DNA of 64,000 nt from Theocolax elegans (taxonomy: Eukaryota > Arthropoda > Insecta > Hymenoptera > Cerocephalidae). This document shows, piece by piece, positions 25,522-36,359 of the stretch. Position numbers and translations under genes: made by a program. The stretch lies in the NCBI GenBank assembly GCA_026168455.1, contig CM047431.1:49970029-50034028 (forward strand), given 5' to 3'. The notes beneath the pieces were generated by a model, which was not told where the DNA came from, searched no databases, and saw only the letters and a program-made list of their open reading frames with translations. The stretch's first letter is position 1, and each line of letters starts with the position of its first letter.

Positions 25522-25582
25522 CTAGGGGGGCCGAGCCCCCCTGCGCGCTGTCGCGTGCCAACCACCCGCGCGCTTCGCGCGC
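25522..25582 (-). mobile_element. Second Helitron-like 3' terminus
   Basis: On the minus strand a GGGGGG/CCCCCC hairpin (25525-25541) is followed by CTAG and T, preceded by a GCGCGC hairpin at 25568-25582. This is the architecture at 15488-15523, with a diverged middle. Confidence 0.45.
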
Positions 25583-25727
25583 AAGTTTCTGTTCTCAGGC
25601 TGCGCTTGAAAACAAAAATGTATAAATTCTTTAGTTATATTAATGTCGTCCACGCAGTCGAAATTGTAGATTAGGTATTGTATCGATAATTGATGAACAC
25701 ACTGTATTGTTTACATTACATTGCAAC

Positions 25728-25757
25728 GTTTCGATGGAAATTCTCCATCCTCTTCAG
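25728..25757 (-). other. Hammerhead-like ribozyme motif
   Basis: The minus strand reads CTGAAGA, then a hairpin with GATGG and CCATC paired across AGAATTT, then GAAACGTT. That is the order of the hammerhead core (CUGANGA, stem II, GAAAC). One extra G stands before stem II, and I could not establish stems I and III, so activity is doubtful. Hammerheads of this look are reported from Penelope-like retroelements. Confidence 0.4.
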
Positions 25758-26379
25758 GCATTACTACACGTCAATATTCATTAAAAAATGTATAAGGCAC
25801 GACCGAATATAGCTCGCTTATTATTATATAAAATAATAATAATAATAATTAGAATTGTAATTATAGTATGCAGAATTATTATTTTGCATATACATATATG
25901 TTCTAATAATAAATTTAAAATGTATTTATAGATGTTAAATTTTAGATATTATTCTAATATTCTGAATATCAATGTATTGAAGAGAAAAGTGTTGTTCCTC
26001 AAATATCTCAAAAATTAAAAAAAAAATATTTGGCAAGAAAGAAGTAATAGGAAACAGATTTTTGAAAGAAGAGGTAACGTGATGTGAAAAAAATACATAT
26101 ATACATAATTTACATATGTTTATATAAAACCATATAGTTTTTTTTTACATTAATGTTCCTTCTAAAGAATATTTGGTAAAACATTATTAATGGGACGTAT
26201 ATTTTGGACAGTAAAGGTAAGTAAATGTGATAAAATATTGTACAAATTAAATTTGTCTATATGAAACAATATAATTAATTTATTTATTCGATATAGAGCA
26301 GCATTCATGTGTATTGTTTAAATTTGTTAATTTTTGAAGAAATTCATTTGTATGAAGCTTTGTTTTTTTTATTACGCAG

Positions 26380-26572
26380 CTGGTGGTATGGTTGCTGGAG
26401 CATTATATAAATTTAATTAGGTCCCAAAGATGTGTTATCGGGTGCCTTCTTTGCTAGTATATTTAGAGTAGTGTATGGTACCTATATGTACTTTATGTTT
26501 AAATTGATGAATTTGTCAAGTGAAAAACTCAGTGATCAAAGTCATAAATTGAAATATGTACATGAAGAGTGA
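26380..26572 (+). pseudogene. TIMMDC1-like exon relic, copy 1
   Basis: After a good splice acceptor (TTATTACGCAG) the sequence reads AGGMVAGALYKFN, then, after a one-base loss, GPKDVLSGAFF and KLMNLSSEKLSDQSHKLKYV. This pattern resembles the membrane segment and following helix of TIMMDC1, a mitochondrial inner-membrane assembly factor of complex I. Frameshift and missing neighbours mark it as a relic. The splice acceptor shows that it arose from genomic DNA, not from mRNA. The family call is from memory of its motif and is moderate. Confidence 0.45.
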
Positions 26573-27206
26573 ATTATTAACTTCTATTTTAAATTACAAT
26601 GTTATTAATATCATGTAAACGTTAATCATTTCTTTTTTTTATTAATTAAATAAATTAAGAAAAATTAAGAAAAAAGTAATTATAATATTTGAAAAGACAA
26701 ATATATTTAAGTAATATAAAATCAATGTATTCTTAGAATTCGCGGACACAATAAATTCGTTATGTTTATCTAACGTTCAAGTCCAAATTTTTCAAGTTTA
26801 ACAACAAAGTTTTTTGTTCAATTTTATTTAAAAATTTTAATTAAATTTTAATTTAAAATTTTAGAATAATTTGGACATATTGAAAACATGCTTTACAGAG
26901 TTTGACGTTTAGATCATTTTCAAAATTTTATTTTTGTGTGTGATAAATATTTTTTACTGTTTTCTATTTTTTTATATCAAATTTTGTTATAAAAATATTA
27001 GATTTTTTTTAATAAATAAAATTTTTTATTATAATTCTTTTTTTTAATCGATTGTTTGTATTAAAAAATAAATAAAAAAAAAGAATTGTTATAAATAAAT
27101 ATTTTTGTAAAAACATAAAATAAATTTGAAATTCAAATTTGGATACGAGAGACGCGGGTGACATAAAATGCTGTATATATTATACTTATGGGTATATGAT
27201 GGCGCT

Positions 27207-28302
27207 CAACCGCAAACCTAAATCCACCTAACTTCGATAAAACACCAATAGAATGGAAACCCGCGGTAAAATATCTCGGCGTAACACTCGATCGTAAACT
27301 CACCAACACACAACACACTACTAACGTTCGTAACAAAGCCATCGGGGTCTTAACTAAACTAAATTCGATTTTAAGAAATCACTCGTCTCTAAACCTAAAA
27401 AACGGCGTAATAATGTATAAAGCCTTAATCCGACCAATACTAACATACGCCTCATCGGTCTGGGGCGGTACGTGTAAAACAAACATTTATAAACTTCAAA
27501 TAATTCAAAATAAAACGTTACGAAAAATAACAAACGCGATACGGTTCACTAAAAATTCATTAATCCATAAAGAACTCGAAATAGAATATTTACATAATTT
27601 CATTAAAACCTCGACCGAAAAATTCTACGAAAACTCCGCGAAATCAAAATACGCTCTAATAAACAACCTCGGTAAATACGAATTCCATCCCAAAAACAAA
27701 CATGCGCGACCAAAGGACTTTCTGTCCGCCCCGTAGGAACAACTATTCGTCATTCAAAAATAAATTCTATTTAATTAACATTGATGGGTTGGGGAGGAAA
27801 CATATGCAGGGTGGATGGCTGCTTCTCGTAGGCATTTCGCCGGAAGAACCAGCCGGAGCTCTGTAGAATGGCCCTGCTCGGCTCATCAATGCACCCCATC
27901 ACATAGTCTATTTATTTCTCTTTCTTTTTCCACTCAACCTCATATCCATTCCACCTTTCATCTTATTTTTCATTCTTTTAACTAACACATTACTACGAGT
28001 ATGTTTTTTCAGCCTAGTGCTTTTTCCTACTTAACGTAAGCTTCTGCTTACTTCTGCTTTCTCTAAACGTTCTGTAAACTCATCTTTTTATTATTGTGCG
28101 AAAATGCTAACTTTAGCAATGCACTTTCACCTCCCACGCGATTTTTCCTTCTTAAGGAGAGGTAACGGGATTGGAGATATGCCTCCCGCCGTGGATTTCA
28201 TCCACGACGGGGACATATAAACAATCTTCCGGGCTGGACGTACCTCACTGGTTGGGGCGACGGAGGGGCCCCACCATCCCCCCCTTTTTTAGTTTTAGTT
28301 TA
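27207..28302 (+). mobile_element. 5'-truncated LINE (RT C-terminus), copy 1
   Basis: The in-frame region up to 27736 encodes the end of a non-LTR reverse transcriptase (KYLGVTLDRKL, then MYKALIRPILTYASSVWG and LQIIQNKTLRKIT), a Jockey/I-like signature. A long 3' untranslated part ends in TTTTTTAGTTTTAGTTT, without a plain poly(A). It is flanked by ATGATGGCGCT at 27196-27206 and 28303-28313, an 11-bp target duplication. Only the last roughly 180 codons remain, so it cannot move by itself. Confidence 0.85.
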
Positions 28303-29382
28303 TGATGGCGCTGATGGCACTATTTAAACGGACAATAAATATAACGTTAGTTTATTTATTTTATTGTGTATATAAAGTTATGTATATACATTATGTATAT
28401 ATATTACATATACACATAGTTTTTATATGATTTTCATGAAGTTTTACTGTATGATATTAGTTATTCTAATATAAAGTTAAGTGAGCATTACAAAAACAGC
28501 AGAAGCTCTTGTCCAGTATTTGTCCAATGTTGGCAGTGTTTGAAAATAATAGAATAACTCTATTTTTGGATGGTAAATAATTTTTATTTATTATTTAGTA
28601 AAAGATTTATATTTTATTTATTTTTGAAAATATTAAGTTGCCGTAAGTTGTCAATAACTAAGTAATATTTATTTTTTTACGCTTTATTTATGTTTTAAAT
28701 TGTAGAATACTTTATAATTAAATTTAAAGATAATTTATATAAGATAATTATGAATTATAGGAGTAATTCACCTACTAGTCAATTTTAATGCAAGAGTAAC
28801 AATGGTAGGAGTGGAACAATAATGGTTCAATTCAACAATAACCACGAGCCTCTTGTTTTGTATTGGGATAGTTTTGGCGATGCTTAATATTTCTCAAGGT
28901 TGATCTGGTATACATTAACGGTTTGTGACATTTTATTATTACATTTTTTAACTTATTTTAAATTACATTAAGTTTGCATTTAATGTTGCATTTATTATTT
29001 TACTATTAAAGTTCTTATTATGTAATAATAAATACAATAATTTAAAAGAATGGCACTTATAATTATTATTATGACCGAGAACATATTCAGGGTAAATATA
29101 TTAATTACATAAATATTAATTTTGAAATAAGCTTATAAAATTTATAAATTAAGCAAAGTATAATTTTTATTTAACATATATAACAATTGTTAAATTATGT
29201 AATTATGCAATATTAATTAAAGTGTTTTGCGAACATCATTAAGATTTTCAATCTTTTCTTCAATCTTTCAATCTCTTCTAACAACTTTTATTACTTAATG
29301 TGATATTTTTTACGTTTTTGAATATTTAGCTTTATTTTCTATTACAATAATAATATATTTTTATTTTAATTTATATTTACAG

Positions 29383-30285
29383 AAGTAGTGCTGATACAAG
29401 TTCAAACAAAGGTTTCTTAGCTAGCAGTTACGGTAGTGCTCCGCAATCATTGTCAACTTCCCAACACCCCAGTCATTCGTTATTGAAAGTAAACGGTTTC
29501 ACTCAACAAGTGCATCATAAATAGCATTCACGTTGTTTAAAAGGTAAGATATTAAAAAATCTTGAATTTACTTTTTGTAACTAAGTTATAAATTCTTGAT
29601 GTGATGATGATTATTATAATATGTTTTCTTTTCTTAGCTAAAGAAATCATGTTAATATTAATCATGTTGTTATATTCATTATTTATAAAATTTACATAAA
29701 GTCGTTCACTTTAGAATTCATGGAATCTCTTTTTATTTTAGAGCGTAAACAACTTGGTATAGAGAAGTTACAAGAGGTGAACACACTCTTCCAATTTTGG
29801 TCATTTTTCTTAAAGGAGAATTTCAATTGCACTATGTACGAAGAGTTTAGGACAATAGCTTATGAAGATGTATGTGAAGGATATTGTTATGGGTTTAAGT
29901 GTCTGTTTTGATTTTATAATTACGGTATAGAACAAAAATTCAGACCACAACTTTATAAAGATTTTCAAGTGGAAACAGTAAAAAATTATAAAAGTGGTAG
30001 GTGCATTTATCTACATAAGATATATATTCAGAATTTTAGATAGAAATTGCATTTTACGGTACAAATAAAATTTATACTTTGAAATTGTTATATTAATAAA
30101 ATATATTATTAAAAAAATCTTAAGATAGATTACAATGTAATTGTCTATTAACAGGTTTATTATTTTATACATACATATATTATTTTTTTAGAAAGAAAAG
30201 TATGGCTTAAACATTTTTGGAGAAGGAGAAGGGGAGTATAAAACATTTGTTTAAATTGTCCTTTGTACATCAAAAGTATTGTAAT
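29383..30285 (+). pseudogene. LARP1 (DM15 region) pseudogene, three exons, copy 1
   Basis: LARP1 is an RNA-binding regulator of TOP mRNAs whose C-terminal DM15 repeats bind the mRNA cap. Exons 29383-29543, 29742-29996 and 30192-30285 keep splice signals. They read [53 protein letters not shown] and KFRPQLYKDFQVETVK, clearly the LARP1 DM15 region. Stops interrupt exon 1 (after QQVHHK) and exon 2 (after CLF), and exon 3 is degraded. Retained introns mean that it is a fragment of a duplicated gene and not a retrocopy. Confidence 0.8.
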
Positions 30286-30455
30286 GTAAGTTTTTATTAT
30301 AGTATAAAAGAAAATAATTTTTTACTTTTTGAAAAATAATTGTAAAATAATTAATTTATTTATTCGATATAGAGCAGCATTCATGTGTATTGTTTAAATT
30401 TGTTAATTTTTGAAGAAATTCATTTGTATGAAGCTTTGTTTTTTTTATTACGCAG

Positions 30456-30648
30456 CTGGTGGTATGGTTGCTGGAGCATTATATAAATTTAATTAGGTCC
30501 CAAAGATGTGTTATCGGGTGCCTTCTTTGCTAGTATATTTAGAGTAGTGTATGGTACCTATATGTACTTTATGTTTAAATTGATGAATTTGTCAAGTGAA
30601 AAACTCAGTGATCAAAGTCATAAATTGAAATATGTACATGAAGAGTGA
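30456..30648 (+). pseudogene. TIMMDC1-like exon relic, copy 2
   Basis: The duplicate of 26380-26572 with the same frameshift. Confidence 0.45.
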
Positions 30649-30863
30649 ATTATTAACTTCTATTTTAAATTACAATGTTATTAATATCATGTAAACGTTA
30701 ATCATTTCTTTTTTTTATTAATTAAATAAATTAAGAAAAATTAAGAAAAAAGTAATTATAATATTTGAAAAGACAAATATATTTGAAATTCAAATTTGGA
30801 TACGAGAGACGCGGGTGACATAAAATGCTGTATATATTATACTTATGGGTATATGATGGCGCT

Positions 30864-31959
30864 CAACCGCAAACCTAAATCCACCTAACTTCGATAAAAC
30901 ACCAATAGAATGGAAACCCGCGGTAAAATATCTCGGCGTAACACTCGATCGTAAACTCACCAACACACAACACACTACTAACGTTCGTAACAAAGCCATC
31001 GGGGTCTTAACTAAACTAAATTCGATTTTAAGAAATCACTCGTCTCTAAACCTAAAAAACGGCGTAATAATGTATAAAGCCTTAATCCGACCAATACTAA
31101 CATACGCCTCATCGGTCTGGGGCGGTACGTGTAAAACAAACATTTATAAACTTCAAATAATTCAAAATAAAACGTTACGAAAAATAACAAACGCGATACG
31201 GTTCACTAAAAATTCATTAATCCATAAAGAACTCGAAATAGAATATTTACATAATTTCATTAAAACCTCGACCGAAAAATTCTACGAAAACTCCGCGAAA
31301 TCAAAATACGCTCTAATAAACAACCTCGGTAAATACGAACTCGATCCTAAAAACAAACATGCGCGACCAAAGGACTTTCTGTCCGCCCCGTAGGAACAAC
31401 TATTCGTCATTCAAAAATAAATTCTATTTAATTAACATTGATGGGTTGGGGAGGAAACATATGCAGGGTGGATGGCTGCTTCTCGTAGGCATTTCGCCGG
31501 AAGAACCAGCCGGAGCTCTGTAGAATGGCCCTGCTCGGCTCATCAATGCACCCCATCACATAGTCTATTTATTTCTCTTTCTTTTTCCACTCAACCTCAT
31601 ATCCATTCCACCTTTCATCTTATTTTTCATTCTTTTAACTAACACATTACTACGAGTATGTTTTTTCAGCCTAGTGCTTTTTCCTACTTAACGTAAGCTT
31701 CTGCTTACTTCTGCTTTCTCTAAACGTTCTGTAAACTCATCTTTTTATTATTGTGCGAAAATGCTAACTTTAGCAATGCACTTTCACCTCCCACGCGATT
31801 TTTCCTTCTTAAGGAGAGGTAACGGGATTGGAGATATGCCTCCCGCCGTGGATTTCATCCACGACGGGGACATATAAACAATCTTCCGGGCTGGACGTAC
31901 CTCACTGGTTGGGGCGACGGAGGGGCCCCACCATCCCCCCCTTTTTTAGTTTTAGTTTA
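30864..31959 (+). mobile_element. 5'-truncated LINE, copy 2
   Basis: The same insertion as 27207-28302, carried along by the tandem duplication, with the same flanking ATGATGGCGCT. It differs from copy 1 by three substitutions within nine bases near 31340, an oddly tight cluster. Confidence 0.85.
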
Positions 31960-33039
31960 TGATGGCGCTGATGGCACTATTTAAACGGACAATAAATATA
32001 ACGTTAGTTTATTTATTTTATTGTGTATATAAAGTTATGTATATACATTATGTATATATATTACATATACACATAGTTTTTATATGATTTTCATGAAGTT
32101 TTACTGTATGATATTAGTTATTCTAATATAAAGTTAAGTGAGCATTACAAAACAGCAGAAGCTCTTGTCCAGTATTTGTCCAATGTTGGCAGTGTTTGAA
32201 AATAATAGAATAACTCTATTTTTGGATGGTAAATAATTTTTATTTATTATTTAGTAAAAGATTTATATTTTATTTATTTTTGAAAATATTAAGTTGCCGT
32301 AAGTTGTCAATAACTAAGTAATATTTATTTTTTTACGCTTTATTTATGTTTTAAATTGTAGAATACTTTATAATTAAATTTAAAGATAATTTATATAAGA
32401 TAATTATGAATTATAGGAGTAATTCACCTACTAGTCAATTTTAATGCAAGAGTAACAATGGTAGGAGTGGAACAATAATGGTTCAATTCAACAATAACCA
32501 CGAGCCTCTTGTTTTGTATTGGGATAGTTTTGGCGATGCTTAATATTTCTCAAGGTTGATCTGGTATACATTAACGGTTTGTGACATTTTATTATTACAT
32601 TTTTTAACTTTATTTTAAATTACATTAAGTTTGCATTTAATGTTGCATTTATTATTTTACTATTAAAGTTCTTATTATGTAATAATAAATACAATAATTT
32701 AAAAGAATGGCACTTATAATTATTATTATGACCGAGAACATATTCAGGGTAAATATATTAATTACATAAATATTAATTTTGAAATAAGCTTATAAAATTT
32801 ATAATTAAGCAAAGTATAATTTTTATTTAACATATATAACAATTGTTAAATTATGTAATTATGCAATATTAATTAAAGTGTTTTGCGAACATCATTAAGA
32901 TTTTCAATCTTTTCTTCAATCTTTCAATCTCTTCTAACAACTTTTATTACTTAATGTGATATTTTTTACGTTTTTGAATATTTAGCTTTATTTTCTATTA
33001 CAATAATAATATATTTTTATTTTTAATTTATATTTACAG

Positions 33040-33942
33040 AAGTAGTGCTGATACAAGTTCAAACAAAGGTTTCTTAGCTAGCAGTTACGGTAGTGCTCCG
33101 CAATCATTGTCAACTTCCCAACACCCCAGTCATTCGTTATTGAAAGTAAACGGTTTCACTCAACAAGTGCATCATAAATAGCATTCACGTTGTTTAAAAG
33201 GTAAGATATTAAAAAATCTTGAATTTACTTTTTGTAACTAAGTTATAAATTCTTGATGTGATGATGATTATTATAATATGTTTTCTTTTCTTAGCTAAAG
33301 AAATCATGTTAATATTAATCATGTTGTTATATTCATTATTTATAAAATTTACATAAAGTCGTTCACTTTAGAATTCATGGAATCTCTTTTTATTTTAGAG
33401 CGTAAACAACTTGGTATAGAGAAGTTACAAGAGGTGAACACACTCTTCCAATTTTGGTCATTTTTCTTAAAGGAGAATTTCAATTGCACTATGTACGAAG
33501 AGTTTAGGACAATAGCTTATGAAGATGTATGTGAAGGATATTGTTATGGGTTTAAGTGTCTGTTTTGATTTTATAATTACGGTATAGAACAAAAATTCAG
33601 ACCACAACTTTATAAAGATTTTCAAGTGGAAACAGTAAAAAATTATAAAAGTGGTAGGTGCATTTATCTACATAAGATATATATTCAGAATTTTTAGATA
33701 GAAATTGCATTTTACGGTACAAATAAAATTTATACTTTGAAATTGTTATATTAATAAAATATATTATTAAAAAATCTTAAGATAGATTACAATGTAATTG
33801 TCTATTAACAGGTTTATTATTTTATACATACATATATTATTTTTTTAGAAAGAAAAGTATGGCTTAAACATTTTTGGAGAAGGAGAAGGGGAGTATAAAA
33901 CATTTGTTTAAATTGTCCTTTGTACATCAAAAGTATTGTAAT
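33040..33942 (+). pseudogene. LARP1 (DM15 region) pseudogene, copy 2
   Basis: The tandem copy of 29383-30285 with the same in-frame stops; exons at about 33040-33200, 33399-33653 and 33849-33942. Confidence 0.8.
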
Positions 33943-34021
33943 GTAAGTTTTTATTATAGTATAAAAGAAAATAATTTTTTACTTTTTGAAAAATAATTGT
34001 AAAATAATTAATTTATTTTAA

Positions 34022-34378
34022 AGATAAAGATGAGCATAAAAGTGTAGTGTATTTCAATGACGAAGTCATACCAGTTGGGTACCTGAATTTCAAAAAAATA
34101 CGCCTTCAAAACAAAAATATTAGATAGGAATCATTTTTTGTAACAATGATAATAATTTCAATATTTATTTTTCATTTTTTACATAAATATAATTAATTTA
34201 AGAATGGTGTACAAAATTTGACACTTCAAGAAAGACTGAAAAATTGGCGGTTAAGGCGTCACTTGACTATATTTCTGAAATAGTTGGACCAGATTTACAA
34301 GATGGTAGCAATTTATCTGATGACGAAAATGATGAACCGGAGAAAGATATTAAAGACTTACATATAACAAATACATAA
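34022..34378 (+). pseudogene. Unrecognised coding-like remnant
   Basis: Just past the duplication, two blocks read like protein: around 34022-34132 (KDKDEHKSVVYFNDEVIPVG) and 34206-34378 (EKLAVKASLDYISEIVGPDL, then an acidic tail DDENDEPEKD, stop). They are in an exon-like arrangement but no start or clear acceptor is seen. I do not recognise the family; it may be the end of a decayed gene or transposon ORF. Confidence 0.3.
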
Positions 34379-34449
34379 AAGAAAATGATGTTATATCAAC
34401 AATAATTATACAATAGAAGTCAAATTTTTAACGTTTTTTCATATTTTTT

Positions 34450-34740
34450 TGATTACTTTAACCGTTTTTCTATGTTTATCTTCGAAAATATTGTTTTGAG
34501 CGTTAAGTGTATAATAGAAAAAAGGTTTATTATTTTCATAGGAACATTTTGTTCATTAAAAGTTAGTAAAAACAATACATTTCGTTTTATTGCGAAAAAA
34601 CGCGTTTTTTTGTGCTTTTTTCATTATTTTGACCGTTTTTCTATGTTTATCTTCGAAAATATTGTTTTGAGCGTTAAGTGTACAATAGGAAAAAGTTTTG
34701 TTATTTTGAGACGAACATTTCGTCCGTATAAAGTTTTTAT
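34450..34740. repeat. Tandem repeat, two diverged units of about 172 bp
   Basis: TTTTTCTATGTTTATCTTCG and following AAAATATTGTTTTGAGCGTT occur at about 34465 and 34635. The ORF through it is repetitive and not gene-like. Confidence 0.7.
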
Positions 34741-34932
34741 GTAGAATTAATACATTTCAAGATAATGCTACAAAACCATTTCTAAGGAATTAAAAATAAT
34801 GCCATAACTTTAAGTGTTTCAGTGCTATATATCTGAAAATAGGACCATTATCTAATTACTTTATGACGAAGTTACCCTGTGAATCTCAGCTAAATCGGTA
34901 AAAAATTGACTGAGTTATCTTTGATACATGAT

Positions 34933-34972
34933 TACATACATACATACATACATACATCCATACATACATTTT
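34933..34972. repeat. (TACA)n microsatellite
   Basis: About nine CATA/TACA units, at the end of a moderately conserved-looking repeat block that begins near 34800. Confidence 0.85.
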
Positions 34973-35756
34973 AGGGAGGGCCTTAACTGAATTCTAATAC
35001 ATATAAATTTCTCTTACAACCCATTAATATCTAGTATATTTTGATGCATCACACATTTTGCGATGATGAAAATATAAGGCTCTCCCGTGTAGCGGTCGTG
35101 CCTAAAAATTGTCTAAAAGTTCACAATAAATGTATACTTTTGAAATAAATACTTTAATTAATCAAAGAAAAATTTGATCACACTATACTGATTCGGAGAT
35201 TACTATAACGATTGTTCTTTTTGGTAAATTATAGTCTAAGACGAAATTTGAAAAAACAATAAATAATTAACAAAAGCAATGAGTTACTATTTATCCTTTT
35301 TATTTATAGTTTTTTTTAACTTAATAATAGACATTCCAATATTGACATAAAAAATATATTATGAAAGTATAAATAAAAATTACATTTTCCTTTTGTTTTT
35401 TAAAATATATAGTAAGTACTCGACACTACAAAGTTGTAGAATAAAACGATAAATAATAAATATACACCAACACGTACGCATAAGTATAAATTATAATAAA
35501 TGTTTAACCTAATTATCTTAGATAATAGTACAACATAATAAATAAACACAAAACTCACGTCGTCATTAAATGTATAATAAATATATACCTATATATGTAA
35601 TTTACACCTATAGCAGTAAAAATCGTCAACCAACGCGTTGTAATAATTAGAATTAAAAAAATGTAAAACGTGCGCAATAAATTCTAATAAAATGTCGTAT
35701 TTAACGCAAACGATTGTCAAAAAAAATTCATTAGTGTGTGTCTATCTTGAAGAAAA

Positions 35757-36266
35757 TTAAATGGTGTTCTTCTTGATCTCGTCGTTCAGATGATCGTTCA
35801 GAGAGGATGATGTTTTATGTTGATCGATCACGCTCGACGCTGCGATTCCTCGTGCAATTTTGGTGATCAATCTCACGCATAATCGTCTGGTTAAAAGTGT
35901 CGATATACTTCTCGACCACGGTTGACGTGGACTGTCGATCAGACGCGTCGTTTCGGCTGTGCTGCAATCAATGAGAAATTATTAAAAAAAAAACTCATAC
36001 ACGAAGTCATCGATAATACAATATTTATTTTAAACGAGAAATAACGTAATAACCGGCCGTAGCAGCATAAAAACTTGGAGGAAGCTTATTCGTTATTTCA
36101 AAATCTATCACGAGGAAGCTTTTTGCAAGCTTCAATGATGTATACATTATATCCACCTGACACGTAATATTTAAATATTTAGTAGAAGTAAACAAAAATT
36201 GATTTTTAACGCACAGAAAACGAGGAAGATGGAGTAATAATGAAGAGCAATCTCTTACCTTGGCAT
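35757..36266 (-). CDS. Two-exon gene for a 70-aa basic protein, function unknown
   Basis: Exon 1 codes only eight bases (ATGCCAAG, 36266-36259) before GTAAGAG; exon 2 (35961-35757) follows a TTGCAG acceptor. The join restores one frame of 70 aa ending in TAA. The 297-bp intron has good borders. The protein has no signal peptide. It has a basic, possibly amphipathic middle (residues about 19-43, RSISTLLTRRLCVRLITKIA) and a polar, charged C-terminus (NDHLNDEIKKN). A TATA box lies about 85 bp upstream of the ATG. I do not recognise the family; small basic-helix proteins such as the Bearded family are a remote possibility without a diagnostic motif. The coding exon is less AT-rich than its flanks, which supports it. 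Confidence 0.55.
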
Positions 36267-36348
36267 TTTGACAGTGAAAGTGATGACTAGATACGAACAC
36301 TCAACGAAGGAAGAATACAATGAACTTGTTAACTGGCATTTACGTGTG

Positions 36349-36356
36349 TATATATA
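36349..36356 (-). promoter_or_regulatory. TATA box of the 70-aa gene
   Basis: Inside the palindrome TGTGTATATATACACA (36345-36360), with a GTTCATTG initiator-like sequence about 30 bp downstream on the minus strand and the ATG at 36266. Confidence 0.4.
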
Positions 36357-36359
36357 CAC

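Larger units (their letters stand above)
26285..30360 (+). repeat. Tandem segmental duplication, unit 1 (4,076 bp)
   Basis: Nearly identical to 30361-34018. The unit contains a TIMMDC1-like exon, a truncated LINE and three LARP1-like exons. The borders share AATTAATTTATTT at the left edge, the junction and the right edge, so the duplication joined at about 13 bp of microhomology. Unit 1 has 419 bp (26709-27127) that unit 2 lacks. Confidence 0.9.
30361..34018 (+). repeat. Tandem segmental duplication, unit 2 (about 3.66 kb)
   Basis: The second copy of the unit at 26285, missing the 419-bp block; the deletion joins at a short ATTT match near 30784. Few other differences are seen, mostly one-base indels. 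All disabling lesions of the pseudogenes are shared, so they predate the duplication. Confidence 0.9.

Noticed and set aside
34472..34744. 90-codon ORF with an internal repeat
   Set aside because: It translates a 172-bp tandem DNA repeat; no start context, no domain, next to a microsatellite.
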